Below, piece by piece: positions 35,501 through 47,695 of a stretch of 64,000 nt of DNA (position 1 is its first letter; each line of letters begins with the position of its first letter). A program made the translations under genes and the position numbers. This DNA is from Hydractinia symbiolongicarpus (lineage: Eukaryota > Cnidaria > Hydrozoa > Anthoathecata > Hydractiniidae): contig NC_079876.1 of the NCBI RefSeq assembly GCF_029227915.1, forward strand, positions 25,889,828 to 25,953,827. Reading direction: 5' to 3'. The notes under the pieces were generated by a model. The model did no database searches and was not told where the DNA came from. It saw only the letters and a list, made by a program, of their open reading frames with translations.

Positions 35501-38500
35501 TTCAGTTAATTTAAATTTCGGCAGGTGGTCTGTAAAGGACCGGAGTTTTACTGATGTGAACAGTCCTAAGAAATGCACTGAGTATCGAAGTGACGATTGA
35601 CAGTGAATATTTCTTGCAAGAGCTAACACACAGTTCACAAAAATCATATTTTTAGGTTGGGCAGCAAATTTCTATTTTTCTCGACTATCCCTGAAATGAA
35701 ATTTACTTGACTTACAACAATATATACAAGCTCGTGAGCTTGTATTAAAACGCAAATGTGTCCCACAAGAATGGAAATTTTTGCCTCTCTGAGCACCGAA
35801 ACGGGAGTAGTCGTGTGTTCGAATCTCATCTTGGTAACTAACTTTTTTTTTGTTGCTGTTATAAATTTTATTTTTTAAAAAGATGAGATAAGTGTTTAAA
35901 AGAATTTCTAACTAAATGATAAAGTAAAAGTATTTCCAGCAAAGTTTACAAAATTAAATGTAGACAGAATTAAGATCTCCCCAAATGCCTGGAAATAGTC
36001 TGCAAAAATTTCCACATTACGTAAAGAAATGAAAACTTTTATCGACCATCAACTTTCTGCATTCCTCTTCTCTGGGTTTTACTCTCGAGGAATTTTCCGT
36101 TCAAGAAGATCTCACAAATCAATTTTAAAAAATAAGTGCATAAGTGACTTGTAATAAACTTGTAAGAGGCTTGTAATAAACTTGTAAGGGGCTTGTAATA
36201 AACTTGTAAGAGACTTGTAATAAACTTGTAACAGGCTTGTAATAAACTTGTAAGAGGCTTGTAATAAACTTGTAAGAGGCTTGTAATAAACTTGTAAGAG
36301 ACTTGTAATAAACTTGTAAGAGGTTTGTAATAAACTTGTAAGAGGCTTGTAATAAACTTGTAAGAGGCTTGTAATAAACTTGTAAGAGGTTTGTAATAAA
36401 CTTGTAAGAGGCTTGTAATAAACTTGTAAGAGGTTTGTAATAAACTTGTAAGAGGTTTGTAATAAACTTGTAAGAGGTTTGTAATAAACTTGTAAGAGGT
36501 TTGTAATAAACTTGTAAGAGGTTTGTAATAAACTTGTAAGAGGCTTGTAATAAACTTGTAAGAGACTTGTAATAAACTTGTAAGAGGCTTGTAATAAACT
36601 TGTAAGAGGTTTGTAATAAACTTGTAAGAGGTTTGTAATAAACTTGTAAGAGGTTTGTAATAAACTTGTAAGAGGTTTGTAATAAACTTGTAAGAGGTTT
36701 GTAATAAACTTGTAAGAGACTTGTAATAAACTTGTAAGAGGTTTGTAATAAACTTGTAAGAGGTTTGTAATAAACTTGTAAGAGGTTTGTAATAAACTTG
36801 TAAGAGGTTTGTAATAAACTTGTAAGAGGCTTGTAATAAACTTGTAAGAGGTTTGTAATAAACTTGTAAGAGGTTTGTAATAAACTTGTAAGAGGCTTGT
36901 AATAAACTTGTAAGAGACTTGTAATAAACTTGTAAGAGGCTTGTAATAAACTTGTAAGAGGTTTGTAATAAACTTGTAAGAGGTTTGTAATAAACTTGTA
37001 AGAGGCTTGTAATAAACTTGTAAGAGGCTTGTAATAAACTTGTAAGAGGCTTGTAATAAACTTGTAAGAGGCTTGTAATAAACTTGTAAGAGACTTGTAA
37101 TAAACTTGTAACAGGCTTGTAATAAACTTGTAAGAGGCTTGTAATAAACTTGTAAGAGGCTTGTAATAAACTTGTAAGAGACTTGTAATAAACTTGTAAG
37201 AGGCTTGTAATAAACTTGTAAGAGGTTTGTAATAAACTTGTAACAGGCTTGTAATAAACTTGTAAGAGGCTTGTAATAAACTTGTAAGAGGCTTGTAATA
37301 AACTTGTAAGAGGTTTGTAATAAACTTGTAAGAGACTTGTAATAAACTTGTAAGAGGTTTGTAATAAACTTGTAAGAGGTTTGTAATAAACTTGTAAGAG
37401 GCTTGTAATAAACTTGTAAGAGGCTTGTAATAAACTTGTAAGAGACTTGTAATAAACTTGTAAGAGGTTTGTAATAAACTTGTAAGAGGTTTGTAATAAA
37501 CTTGTAAGAGGTTTGTAATAAACTTGTAAGAGGCTTGTAATAAACTTGTAAGAGGCTTGTAATAAACTTGTAAGAGGCTTGTAATAAACTTGTAAGAGGC
37601 TTGTAATAAACTTGTAAGAGGCTTGTAATAAACTTGTAAGGGGCTTGTAATAAACTTGTAAGAGACTTGTAATAAACTTGTAACAGGCTTGTAATAAACT
37701 TGTAAGAGGCTTGTAATAAACTTGTAAGAGGCTTGTAATAAACTTGTAAGAGGTTTGTAATAAACTTGTAAGAGGCTTGTAATAAACTTGTAAGAGGCTT
37801 GTAATAAACTTGTAAGAGGCTTGTAATAAACTTGTAAGAGGTTTGTAATAAACTTGTAAGAGGCTTGTAATAAACTTGTAAGGGGCTTGTAATAAACTTG
37901 TAAGAGACTTGTAATAAACTTGTAACAGGCTTGTAATAAACTTGTAAGAGGCTTGTAATAAACTTGTAAGAGACTTGTAATAAACTTGTAAGAGGTTTGT
38001 AATAAACTTGTAAGAGGTTTGTAATAAACTTGTAAGAGGTTTGTAATAAACTTGTAAGAGGCTTGTAATAAACTTGTAAGAGGTTTGTAATAAACTTGTA
38101 AGAGACTTGTAATAAACTTGTAAGAGGTTTGTAATAAACTTGTAAGAGGTTTGTAATAAACTTGTAAGAGGCTTGTAATAAACTTGTAAGAGACTTGTAA
38201 TAAACTTGTAAGAGGCTTGTAATAAACTTGTAAGAGGTTTGTAATAAACTTGTAAGAGACTTGTAATAAACTTGTAAGAGGTTTGTAATAAACTTGTAAG
38301 AGGTTTGTAATAAACTTGTAAGAGGCTTGTAATAAACTTGTAAGAGGCTTGTAATAAACTTGTAAGAGACTTGTAATAAACTTGTAAGAGGTTTGTAATA
38401 AACTTGTAAGAGGTTTGTAATAAACTTGTAAGAGGTTTGTAATAAACTTGTAAGAGGCTTGTAATAAACTTGTAAGAGGCTTGTAATAAACTTGTAAGAG

Positions 38501-41302
38501 GCTTGTAATAAACTTGTAACAGGCTTGTAATAAACTTGTAACAGGCTTGTAATAAACTTGTAACAGGCTTGTAAACAACTGTTAAGCAACTTGAAAGTCC
38601 TATAATTTTGTTCGCTCAAAGACGTGTTTTTTGGTATTCCCAAGTAAATTGTCAACAAGTAAGAAACAGTTGAGTTTGAAATAAAAAAATAATACTTTAA
38701 ATGTTCATTGGGTTGCCGTGGTTAACAAATAACTCATCAGGAAAAAAATGACTAAACTTTTGACCAAGCAGACTAGTTACATGTTTTTTTCAGGATAAAT
38801 GTATATCAAAAACTTGATTGCTTCCGAATTTGTGCGAGAAAGTTACGATTCAACAATATATATATCTACCTTGTCGTATAACTTTACATTGTAGATTCTA
38901 CCGTCCATCGTTCCAGCAAATAAGCGACTTTCCGGTATATCCATGGTTACAGCAGAACATCCGACATTAAAAACAAACGAACATAGCATTTTTCCAGAGA
39001 TTAAATCGAACAACTAGAAGAAGAAGAATAAAAGGAAACAATAACTTCACCAGAATAAATTGTCAAATATAAATAAAGTTTTGCAAATCACCTGACCTAA
39101 TTTCAGATGAGCTAATAAATGCTTTTTTCGTCAGTTTAAAAACTAGTTTTCCAAGTAATTTTGGTGATTTGTAGGAAAGAGAAAATTCCATTGAACAATC
39201 TTTGTTTACAGAGACTGGCATTTTTTGTTTTTACCTCTTTTTTTAATCTACACTTCAGAATTTATGCCTTCTTTAGATTACCGAATAACAGGCCCCACCC
39301 TCACCCCATTTTAGATGGTTAGTTTTTAATTTTCCCCCGAAAGACACTAAACAAATAAATATACCCCCGTCTTACATAGTTAAGACTTTGGCAGCCATTT
39401 TGGCGATGAGAAAAAAGCGGTAGGATAATATACGCATACTTTACATGTTTGATCCAGTGAGCAGGTGGCGATACGACATCTCATTCCACCGACTCCAACG
39501 TGAATGGATTTGACAGGCATGGAATGATGTGAAAGTGTATGAAAAGGGTGTTCACACACGTTATGATTGCTTATTGGATCTTTTGGTTGTAGTACGCTAC
39601 AAAATAAAAAAAATAAGACGGAAAAATTAATACCTTAAAGGGGATTAACGCAATGTTTCCAGCAACGTTGACAATTTTTGCAGAGGGTCTAGTGAATTTA
39701 TTGAATCAAATTTAGGGCCATTCAGATTAATCCAATAAGTAATGCCATGACTTTTCAGGTTTTTGTTTGGATTTTTGAGGTTTAGTCGTAAAGGTCTAAA
39801 CAAACAAGACTATAATGGAACTTTTATTATAACTAAAGTAATTTATTTGTAAATTCTATTCTAATAGTTCTGACAAACTTGTTAAAAATAGACTTTTAGA
39901 AATATACAGGAAATCTGCTGTAGGAAATATTGGAGAAGGATTCCCCTCTCCGACATTCCCCTGAAGCAGTGCTGTATTTGAATATCGAGTTCGTGGACGT
40001 TCTTCACATGTGGACGTTCTCCACATACCCCTCCCAAGAAAAAAAGAATGAAAGAAGTTGAAAATAAAAACTGACATTGAAAAGCATATGCATTACAGGA
40101 TTTAGTGAGATGTTTAAAAATTCTGACATTTTTCTGACATTTCATAAAAAGATCAAATTTTTCTGACATTTTGCCTTTTCAAATTTTTCAGAGTAGACAC
40201 CTTGATAATAGAATAAGTAGATAGAATGGTCTATGCCTCGGCAAGTTGTTATAAATAAACATACTTGGCAAACTTCCACACTAACAACAGGTTATCATCT
40301 CCTGCCGTCATAAAAAAGCTACCATCTTGAACGAAGCGAATACATGTCACAGCTTGGTAATGTTTACTTAATATAGCCATCAAGTCACCTGTACATAGCT
40401 ATAAAAAATGGAATAGACTGTTTAGTAAAGTTTTTATTATCTCTGAAAAAAAGGTTTTAAATGGTTTGAACAGAAGTAAATAGGAATAAACAACAACCTC
40501 GACAGCAAAAAGGACAACAACAAGAACAACAATACTAAGGAAATAACAACACCCACCTGCCAGACATAAATTTTCTCCACCAGTGCAACAACACAATATT
40601 TTCCATCTGGTGTAACAGCCATAGCTGTAATTTTACCCGGACATACAATTTTCTTCACCAGCTGCTCCTGCAAATAGAACACGCAATTCAGTATGTACAG
40701 AGCTTATAGATGCATTTACGCTTGGTTACGTTATGTACAAAATTGAAGGTAACATGTAAGAAAGTTAATGAAAGACATTGTAAAACTCCTGCAAGATTCC
40801 CGTGAAATTATTTCTTCTATTTTTGCAAGTATTTTTTACACAACTTAGATTTCAATTAAACCCTTCTGTACATAGCCCAGAAACTAAAAATTTGAAGAAA
40901 GGTTTTGTAAATGTATAGCAATTTGTTTTTTACTCAAGGTCTTTAAATTTTCTCATTAGATGTTTATACTTTCTTGGGAAGTCTTTAGCGAAATTATCCA
41001 AGTATTCAAGTATATAATGATAGTCTGGATGGACAAACCCGTGGATTTAGTTAACTCATTAACCACCCTACACACAAAGGAAAAATATTTTTACTAAAAC
41101 TTCATACCTTATGTGTGTCGTATATATGTAGAAGTTGCTTCTGATGTTGCGCTGCAATGACGTAGTCATCACCAACGAAACTGACACCATTTTTAGCACA
41201 TGCGCCATTTTTAAAACTTTTCAATAGCACGCCATTGGATAGATTCCATAGTGATACGCATGACTGCTCTCCAGTACTGTCTGTAAATACTCCAACCTCC
41301 AT
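32508..41302 (-). CDS. WDR18: WDR18/Ipi3 homologue (WD-repeat, ribosome biogenesis)
   Basis: WDR18 (yeast Ipi3) works with PELP1 and TEX10 in the rixosome, which processes ITS2 during pre-60S maturation in the nucleus. Nine exons in transcript order: 41302-41108, 40667-40557, 40398-40265, 39596-39440, 39013-38870, 35423-35374, 34766-34642, 33997-33813, 32681-32508. All junctions are GT-AG and phase-consistent, giving 424 aa; human is 432. Landmarks: MEVGVFTDSTGEQSCVSLWN at the start, VCPGKITAMAVTPDGKYCV, CTGDLMAILSKHYQAVTC, DQTCKLFDLISGKM, VTSLSVCMDGTKMLSGSLD and GEVTNAFVMP. The last exon ends in a short helical segment (RSELLQRISALESMAQEFY) like the family's C-terminal coiled coil. Exon 6 is only 50 nt. 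Intron 5 (35424-38869) is swollen by a 2.4-kb minisatellite. The start fits the family's N-terminus. Confidence 0.92.
33586..33666 (+). repeat. Partial copy of the palindrome-headed repeat family
   Basis: Contains CGCATTTCGTGTTTCCGTAA followed by CTGACAGACAAACGACGGCT and TATTATTATAGAGA, matching the 3' half of units 3-4 at 15500-15746. It lies in WDR18 intron 8. Confidence 0.65.
34130..34290 (-). mobile_element. Decayed SINE family B fragment
   Basis: On the minus strand this resembles the element at 22315-22623. Shared blocks are TTCGCTTCCA near the head, a middle block ending in GTTGTCTAGTTGAGCGATTG (one base longer matches follow), and CTGT after it. It lies in WDR18 intron 7. Confidence 0.5.
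36142..38575. repeat. 22-bp minisatellite, about 110 copies, in WDR18 intron 5
   Basis: The unit is TTGTAATAAACTTGTAAGAGGC, itself two related 11-bp halves each starting with TTGTAA. Variants differ at a few bases (GAGGC, GAGGT, GAGAC, CAGGC, GGGGC). The minus strand of the unit has no stop codon in any frame, and 22 is not a multiple of 3, so giant minus-strand frames of more than 800 codons with a 22-residue period arise. They are artefacts: the array lies wholly within an intron whose flanking exons are clear. Confidence 0.97.
39690..39905. repeat. Dispersed repeat copy in WDR18 intron 3
   Basis: Shares GTGAATTTATTG, AAATTTAGG, CATTCAGA and the same order of further blocks with 51525-51830 in an RTCA intron. 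The two diverged copies are in the same orientation. Family unknown. Confidence 0.5.
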
Positions 41303-42282
41303 GTTGAATATTGTATATAGCTACTTTGTGAGAGAGAGAAAAGAATCTCGCGCATTTAAAGAATGGAGTGATATTTCAAAACTCATATCAGAGGTTACAT
41401 TACATTTCTTTATAAAAAAAATAATTCAGAAAATAATTTTTTATCAAATATTTCTTTTGGAATCCTGTTTACAGACCTTTAAACAATTATTTAAAACAAA
41501 CATTAACAAAATGGATGGTATTTTTTAAAAAAATTAAATTTAAATAAATGAGTAAAGATTTCTCGATTTCTCATTAAATTACATTTTTAAGTTTGTCATT
41601 ATTTTTTACCATGCACAACCATCCTTAACCTCTGCTCGTATCCTCCTTCACTATGATCTTTCACCCTCAATAAGATCATACTATGCATTAACCTACGAAA
41701 AGTTTCTATACAAAGGAAATATAATTTTCAACTCTAAGAAAATTGTATTAGTATAGACAACTTAGCAATACAAAAATTATTCTTGTAAGTTGTAAATGTA
41801 TTCATGAGAATGATAAACTATATGATATATATAAATATATATATAAAACAACACCATAAAAAATGATGCAAAATACATAAAAAACCAAATACTTTTCTCA
41901 TTATATCATGATGCAGAAAATTAACATGTAGGAAGGTAGTTTTAATACTTAAAAAAGCATGACACTTTACCATAATACTTTTTTGTCAATTTTTTTTCAT
42001 GCTAGCCAGCTGAGCCTAAGACAAAAATTGTCAATCTTGCTACGATAGTCATAAATTTTAGGTGTTCTTACAAGTCGAAATAAGGACGTAAAATACATCA
42101 CTAAACACACAGAATAGATAGAAATATTATTTTGGGAGATAGGAATAATTGCTCCTAGATTTTGCAAATTTCCACAAAAAACACAATAACACTCTAACGT
42201 GCCAAAAAACATTAGAGAAATATTTCATCCAATAAGTTATGTAACCGATCTTAAAAAATTATAAAAAACATGAAATCGGCCA
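41303..42282. other. Intergenic gap between WDR18 start and POP1 stop
   Basis: 980 bp on which the WDR18 promoter (reading leftward) and the POP1 3' end (also leftward) must lie. It is AT-rich with an alternating TA stretch near 41820-41850. No gene or clear element seen. Confidence 0.5.
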
Positions 42283-45200
42283 TTATGAACTGGTCATAAC
42301 TTCAAAGTTGCAAAAACGGTATTGAAAGGATCCTATGTTACGAAACAACAACTTGAACTCAGTATTGGTGTCCACAAGATACCGCAATCCAAGCATACTC
42401 ACAAAACCAATAGCTGCACCCTTTCCACGAGCTAGTGAATATCTTCCATCCTGCACATAACCAATAACCCACCTCGTATTACAACCAATAGTCAGCGCGT
42501 TGTGACGTAATATTTCATGCTGTTTGCAAATATAAGGAAATAGGTGTTTTAATCCACCATGTTTAGGCTCAAGCGGTCCTACATCATTATCTAAGTCTTC
42601 AGATCTGTTAATATACTCAATATCCTTTTGTAGAGGTATACACAGTGGTGCATTCATTTCAGGGCAACCCTTCTTCAAAGCATACACACGTACAGGAACA
42701 AGACAGTTTGCATAATTTAACATCAAATCTAACAATTTCTTGTCCGTATCCTTTGATTCTTGTGTAAAGAACTTGTTCAAGTCATTTAATACCGCGTTAT
42801 CACGTAACACGTAAAAATCTTCCTTCCTGTAATTGACAATATCTTTCAAGTTTGGTAAAAGCGCAGTCAAGTTGTATCGCCATTCATTGAGCAGATCTTG
42901 CCATGGTAATGCAAAAGGGTTTTTGATGCCCAATACATCATAGTTGCATCTGTTGTTTGGTGGATGTCTGTGTTAAAACAGGAGAATATAAAAAACTAGT
43001 TATTTGCCTGCTGCCAACAAACAAACAATTGGTAAAATATAGCAGATACAGAATAGCATTCATAGGTGAATATTTATCATAGCACATCAGTATTTCATTC
43101 TCAACAGAGAATGCTTCACCCCGATCAGACCTCTGATCATGACGGGCGAGTATAATGTGTGTAAGTCATACTGAAAGAGAACTACTTTGTTCATCACTAA
43201 CATACTGCCTGGCAGTGAGCGGGATTCGATCCGCGGTCCCCATAACTGGGAGCCGCAGACAAACCAACAACACTACGTGCGGCAAAATGTTAGTGATGAA
43301 CTCAGATAGTTTATCCGGATGGTGTGTATACATAGGTGAATATTTATCATAGCACATCCGTATTTCATTCTCATCGGAGAATGCTTCACACCAATCAGAC
43401 CTCTGATCATGACGGGCGAGTATAATGCGTGTAAGTCATACTGAAAGAGAATAGCATTCTCGCACAAAAGATTACTAAAAACATGAAATCTAACTATATC
43501 AGGCCTATCAATAAGGGGATAGCGATCGCTTTTGCTCAGGCAAAGACTTGGTCAATTCTGAGAAATGAGAAACTAGCTGAGCCATTAATTGCTTAACGAT
43601 TACACAAAAATTTTGTCTGACTGAGCAATATCAATTCATCCCACATGGAAATCAAGAGTAGAAACGCTGTTCTCGCTGTTGTTATACAACAGCAAACTAA
43701 AAACTTCATAACAAAACAGAACCAAGAAACACATGAAAAAAAGATCAACAGAGAACGTATATCACCTCATGTGGTTATCTTCTGCTTCCTTCTTTTTTTT
43801 CTTAGCAACTTCTCGTCCAGCAGATGTATCAGGAAAGCTGTTGGGAAAATATGGAAGCAGACATTCCAAATCTACGTTCTCCTCCTCTCTCAAACCTCCA
43901 GCACGAGCACCTTGATATGTTAATGCTACCCAAAATGGCATTGCCCAGTTGGCTGGCAACAAGATATCTAATCCTCCATTATAAGACCTATCACCACCAC
44001 CAGCTGAAACAAAACATGTAAAACATATATCGAAAACGAAGCTTGAATTTAAAACGTTGAAGGTTTTAAATGGGAGAGAAAAATTTCTAACCGACACATT
44101 ATACAATCTTTTTTAGTGGGGACAGGGTAGGTGTTGACACTAAATACATCGCTGGGTTTCAATTTATTACTTAAGAAAATATATATAGAAAACTCACTGG
44201 ATGTTTGATTGACAGTTACACAAGGTCTTTGAAGTACCACAACTGGAATCTTTGGGCCTAAACAGAAACTTATTTTAAATATATCTTTATTAAAAGATAA
44301 AAAATAATAATAATATTAATAATAGACATACTTGATATTGGTAGTTTACTTCCAGGAAGGAGGTATTCATTCCGGAGGGAATTAATTTCAAGATCTGTCT
44401 TCTTTTCACTTTTTATTTTCTCACGATTGTCTTTATTCCATAGCAGAGATGGAGTGTTACAGTGCTCAACCACAGTAGACTTTTGAGCTAAACACACAAA
44501 AGCACATTTGACCTGATTAAATGTCTAACATGCTCTTTCTTCATTTAGTTGTTTCTATGGATTTATATTTCCCCAAACACCAACAGTCTCTGATATTAAC
44601 TTTTGTTACAACAAGTTTTGTTGCCATGTCTTTACCCTGACCTTGTAAGATTTTACTAGTTGGGCTGAGAGTTGGAGAGGGAATGCATCTACAGGTAACA
44701 AATAGATTGTAAAGCAAAGTTACATAAAAAAACTTAAAAATAATAAAAACTCCATGTACCCACCTAAATGTGTAGGTAGCTTGTGTGGATTCTTTTTTTT
44801 GTATGGGATGTGAAACCTAGGATCTTCAACAATCAAGTTAAAAATAGAATTGTGCTGTGCACATACTTCATCAGTGGACAAACTTTCCCATAATTTATTT
44901 GAATGTTTATTATGTGTAGAATCATCACTCTGGTTGGGAAAGGTGAAAACATTATTGAGAATTTTATGACTTATTGGACCGGTTAACGAGAACACGACAA
45001 AGTCTAAAACACGTTTGGTAACAAAAATATGAGGTAATTTCTCCTTCTGCTCTGTTTGTGTGCAGTTAGCTTTAACATAAGGAACATTCTCTAGCGCTTG
45101 TGTGTCATTTTTGTTATAATTGGAGACATTCTTAAGTATGTGTGTTTGGTTGGGTTTAACATCTAGATTATTTTCTGGTGTTTGCATACAGTTGTTTATT

Positions 45201-47261
45201 TCAGTTTGTTGGCTTGTGTTTACACTTCCATCGTCCTCCATCTTAACATCCACAATCACTCCAATCGTTATTCTGTCAGAACTTATACTCCTGACTTCGT
45301 GTAGTACTTCTGATGAGATAGAAGGATGACTGATTAACACTAAACGCTTGACTGCATCAGTGTTGTTACTCGTCCATATAAATTTTACAGGTCCCACTGC
45401 TTTGTAAGGATGTTGATTGCACTGATACAAGATAATCTCTTCATAACAACTTCCACTCAGCACTTTCTCTGTTGTTAGGAGTTTTTCTAAAATGAGAAAG
45501 CAAAGCGTTGTGGTTTAAGTGTATTCAGTTAAAAAAACAGTTTTTGATAAGCAAGCTTAAAAAACTGTTTTTTGTTTTGTTTTGTTAAGACCTCATTTTG
45601 ACCAGAATCGTTCACCAAGAAGAAAAAGGAAATAGTGTTAATACATGTAGTAATTCCCTTTTTATTTTTTAATAAAAATATTAAATTTGAATGGTAGCCT
45701 ATGTGGTGAACCTCAACATAATTGGGCATGATTATTTAAATTTAGATAATGGTGATAATGGATGGTGTTTCAAGAACTGATATCTGTCCTTTAAATTATT
45801 TTAAATTACTAGTCGTTAGCCTGTGTAAATTTCCATGGGGCATTGCTCGTTGTACATATATTTCCAGACTGTTAGCACGAAGTAATGGGAATTAATGAAA
45901 ATTAATGTAGTAGAGATGTACCTGCACCTGGTGGGCACATCTGTTTTAATACTTCAATTATGTGTTCCTCACTGCCAGCGAACTCAATAAACTCCATGAA
46001 CGATTTATCCTGTAAAGAAGAAACATTTTATTATCTTCAAATTTGATTAATTTTACTAGTATGTCCATGTTTTATAGTTGCGCCTGCGTAAGATTTGTTC
46101 AAGACAAAAATTAATTTTATTATTTTTATTCGCAAATCTGTTCTAAATATGTCAAGATTGCGTACTTTTTTTAAATCAGTATTGCTTAGGATACACCTAC
46201 CTGTAACAAACAAGTCTGTGTTGCAGCTCTATATGTAGCACGAAAACTTTTATCACATGGCTGCTGTGCTATTTTGTAACCCCATTTTTCCACCATTTTA
46301 AAGCGCTTCGCATGCCATATATGAGTTTCCAGCCAAAAATGGTTTTTACTTCGTCTTGTGTACTCTTCTACCAAATTCTTTGGACGTCGTTTAAATTTGC
46401 GAGATTTCTTTTTCGATGCTGGTTCATCCATCTAAATAGTTAAAAGTCTTTTATTTTTTTTTCATTCTGTAATCAACACAGGTAATTGGACATCAAATTT
46501 CTCTTGAAGAATTAGCTCTAAACTATTATCAATAATTAACACCAACACAAGACCATACCTCTTTCAATGCTCTGTTTCTCAAATATTTTGGCAATCTCTT
46601 CACGTCGTGGCTAGCTGCTCTTCTTCTCATATGTCGTGGCAATTGCTGAAATGCTCTCATATCTTGAGAAAATTTAGCCTCCGTTAATGCACGTTTGAGA
46701 TTTTTCATCTCCAGAGCTCGAGATTCTGCATAGTCGTAAACATTCACACCTACCAAGAAGAAGATAATTTACTTTAAAAAAACAAACAAAAAAATAAAAA
46801 ACAGAGATAAAACCATGGAATAAATACTTTCTTCAAATATTTTAAAATTTATATTCTAGGTAAAAAAAAATGTTTGATTGTAATCGTTACAAGAAGAACA
46901 AAATTTATATTGTAAATATGTATTAATTAGCCACAAGTCAACAATGTTGATATTTAACATATGGTGGCCTACTTAATTTCTTCCTTGCCAAAATGAACTC
47001 GGCTTTTCTAAATCACATTAGCAATTATATAATGGGTCAAATAAAAAAAATACAATGTCACATACCTTGTGGCATGTACGCATCCAGTGACCGAGAAGAG
47101 TCATTTCCTCTGCTGTGACCACCTCTCGAGCTTCCAGCAAATATGGATTTTTTTGTCGGTATAATGATATCCTTCGGATTTCTTTGTTCATGTCCAAAAT
47201 TTTGACAAAAACGCTTAGAACCTCTGTTGGAATCATTGAACTTTCTTTTGTTTTTATTCAT
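42283..47261 (-). CDS. POP1: POP1, ribonuclease P/MRP subunit
   Basis: POP1 is the large protein subunit shared by RNase P (pre-tRNA 5' cleavage) and RNase MRP (pre-rRNA cleavage). Nine exons in transcript order: 47261-47066, 46749-46559, 46431-46201, 46009-45922, 45486-44764, 44487-44332, 44257-44198, 44003-43766, 42967-42283. All junctions are phase-consistent, giving 855 aa against about 1024 in human. Landmarks: a basic N-terminus, [33 protein letters not shown], the conserved [14 protein letters not shown], the POPLD-type stretch [16 protein letters not shown] and QGARAGGL, and a C-terminal [11 protein letters not shown]...[13 protein letters not shown]. It is shorter than human mainly in the variable linkers. 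The stop is 981 bp upstream (in map terms) of the WDR18 start. Intron 8 carries an inserted dimeric SINE-like element. Confidence 0.93.
43062..43450 (-). mobile_element. Dimeric SINE-like element with target-site duplication in POP1 intron 8
   Basis: An 11-bp direct repeat, GAATAGCATTC, flanks it (43051-43061 and 43449-43459). Two about 119-bp copies (43062-43180 and 43332-43450, about 95% identical) enclose a middle of about 150 bp. On the minus strand the middle contains a B-box-like GGATCGAATCCC in a tRNA-like head and is bounded by a 15-bp inverted repeat (GTTCATCACTAACAT at 43189-43203, complement at 43287-43301). A tail-head-tail SINE dimer read on the minus strand, or a miniature terminal-repeat element, would explain it. 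Confidence 0.65.
45809..45852 (+). repeat. Degenerate head of the palindrome-headed repeat family
   Basis: ACTAGTCGTTAGCCTGTG followed by a decayed TTTCCATGGGG arm matches the head of units at 15360 and 15500. It lies in POP1 intron 4. An even weaker relative may lie near 54938 in RTCA intron 2. Confidence 0.5.
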
Positions 47262-47695
47262 CTCTCAGCTTATCTTCTTTTTCCTAATATATTTTTTATT
47301 TTTAAGGTTAAAAACCCTCTAAACACAAGGCATTTCAATGTCAAAACTACCCTAAAAAGTTTAATAATTTCACGAGTTGTACATACTGTATCTTTAGAAA
47401 ATTATATTTTCAACTTGTAAAGTTACTTAAACTCTAGGTTGCTAAAATTCACTTTTTCAGACTTAAATAGTAAATAAAGCGAAAACTACCCAAAATTGAC
47501 AACAGCAAAGAAAAGAACACAACTTTTCACAGTTTATAGGGTATTATTGTATAATTTTTTAAAGGTAAAAAATACAGTTGAGGCACAATAAAGATCAATA
47601 ATCGAACGGAGACTTAGAACGCCAGGAAGCTTATACAATCTGCATATATTTCTTTATTAAAACACAACAAGTCTTTACATGTTCATCATGATTCT
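47262..47695. other. POP1-RTCA spacer
   Basis: 434 bp between the POP1 start codon and the RTCA stop, both minus strand. It must contain the POP1 promoter and the RTCA 3' end. A minus-strand AATAAA at 47658-47653 lies about 38 nt past the RTCA stop. Confidence 0.6.
47653..47658 (-). promoter_or_regulatory. Candidate polyadenylation signal of RTCA
   Basis: AATAAA on the minus strand, about 38 nt downstream of the RTCA stop codon, in a gap of only 434 bp before POP1. Confidence 0.5.

Noticed and set aside
36112-38658. Minus-strand open frames of 848 and 817 codons with a 22-residue repeat
   Set aside because: They are products of the stop-free 22-bp minisatellite, present in more than one frame, and they lie inside WDR18 intron 5.
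43062-43450. CRISPR-like direct repeats
   Set aside because: There are only two repeat copies, with a tRNA-like centre and target-site duplication, in a eukaryotic intron.
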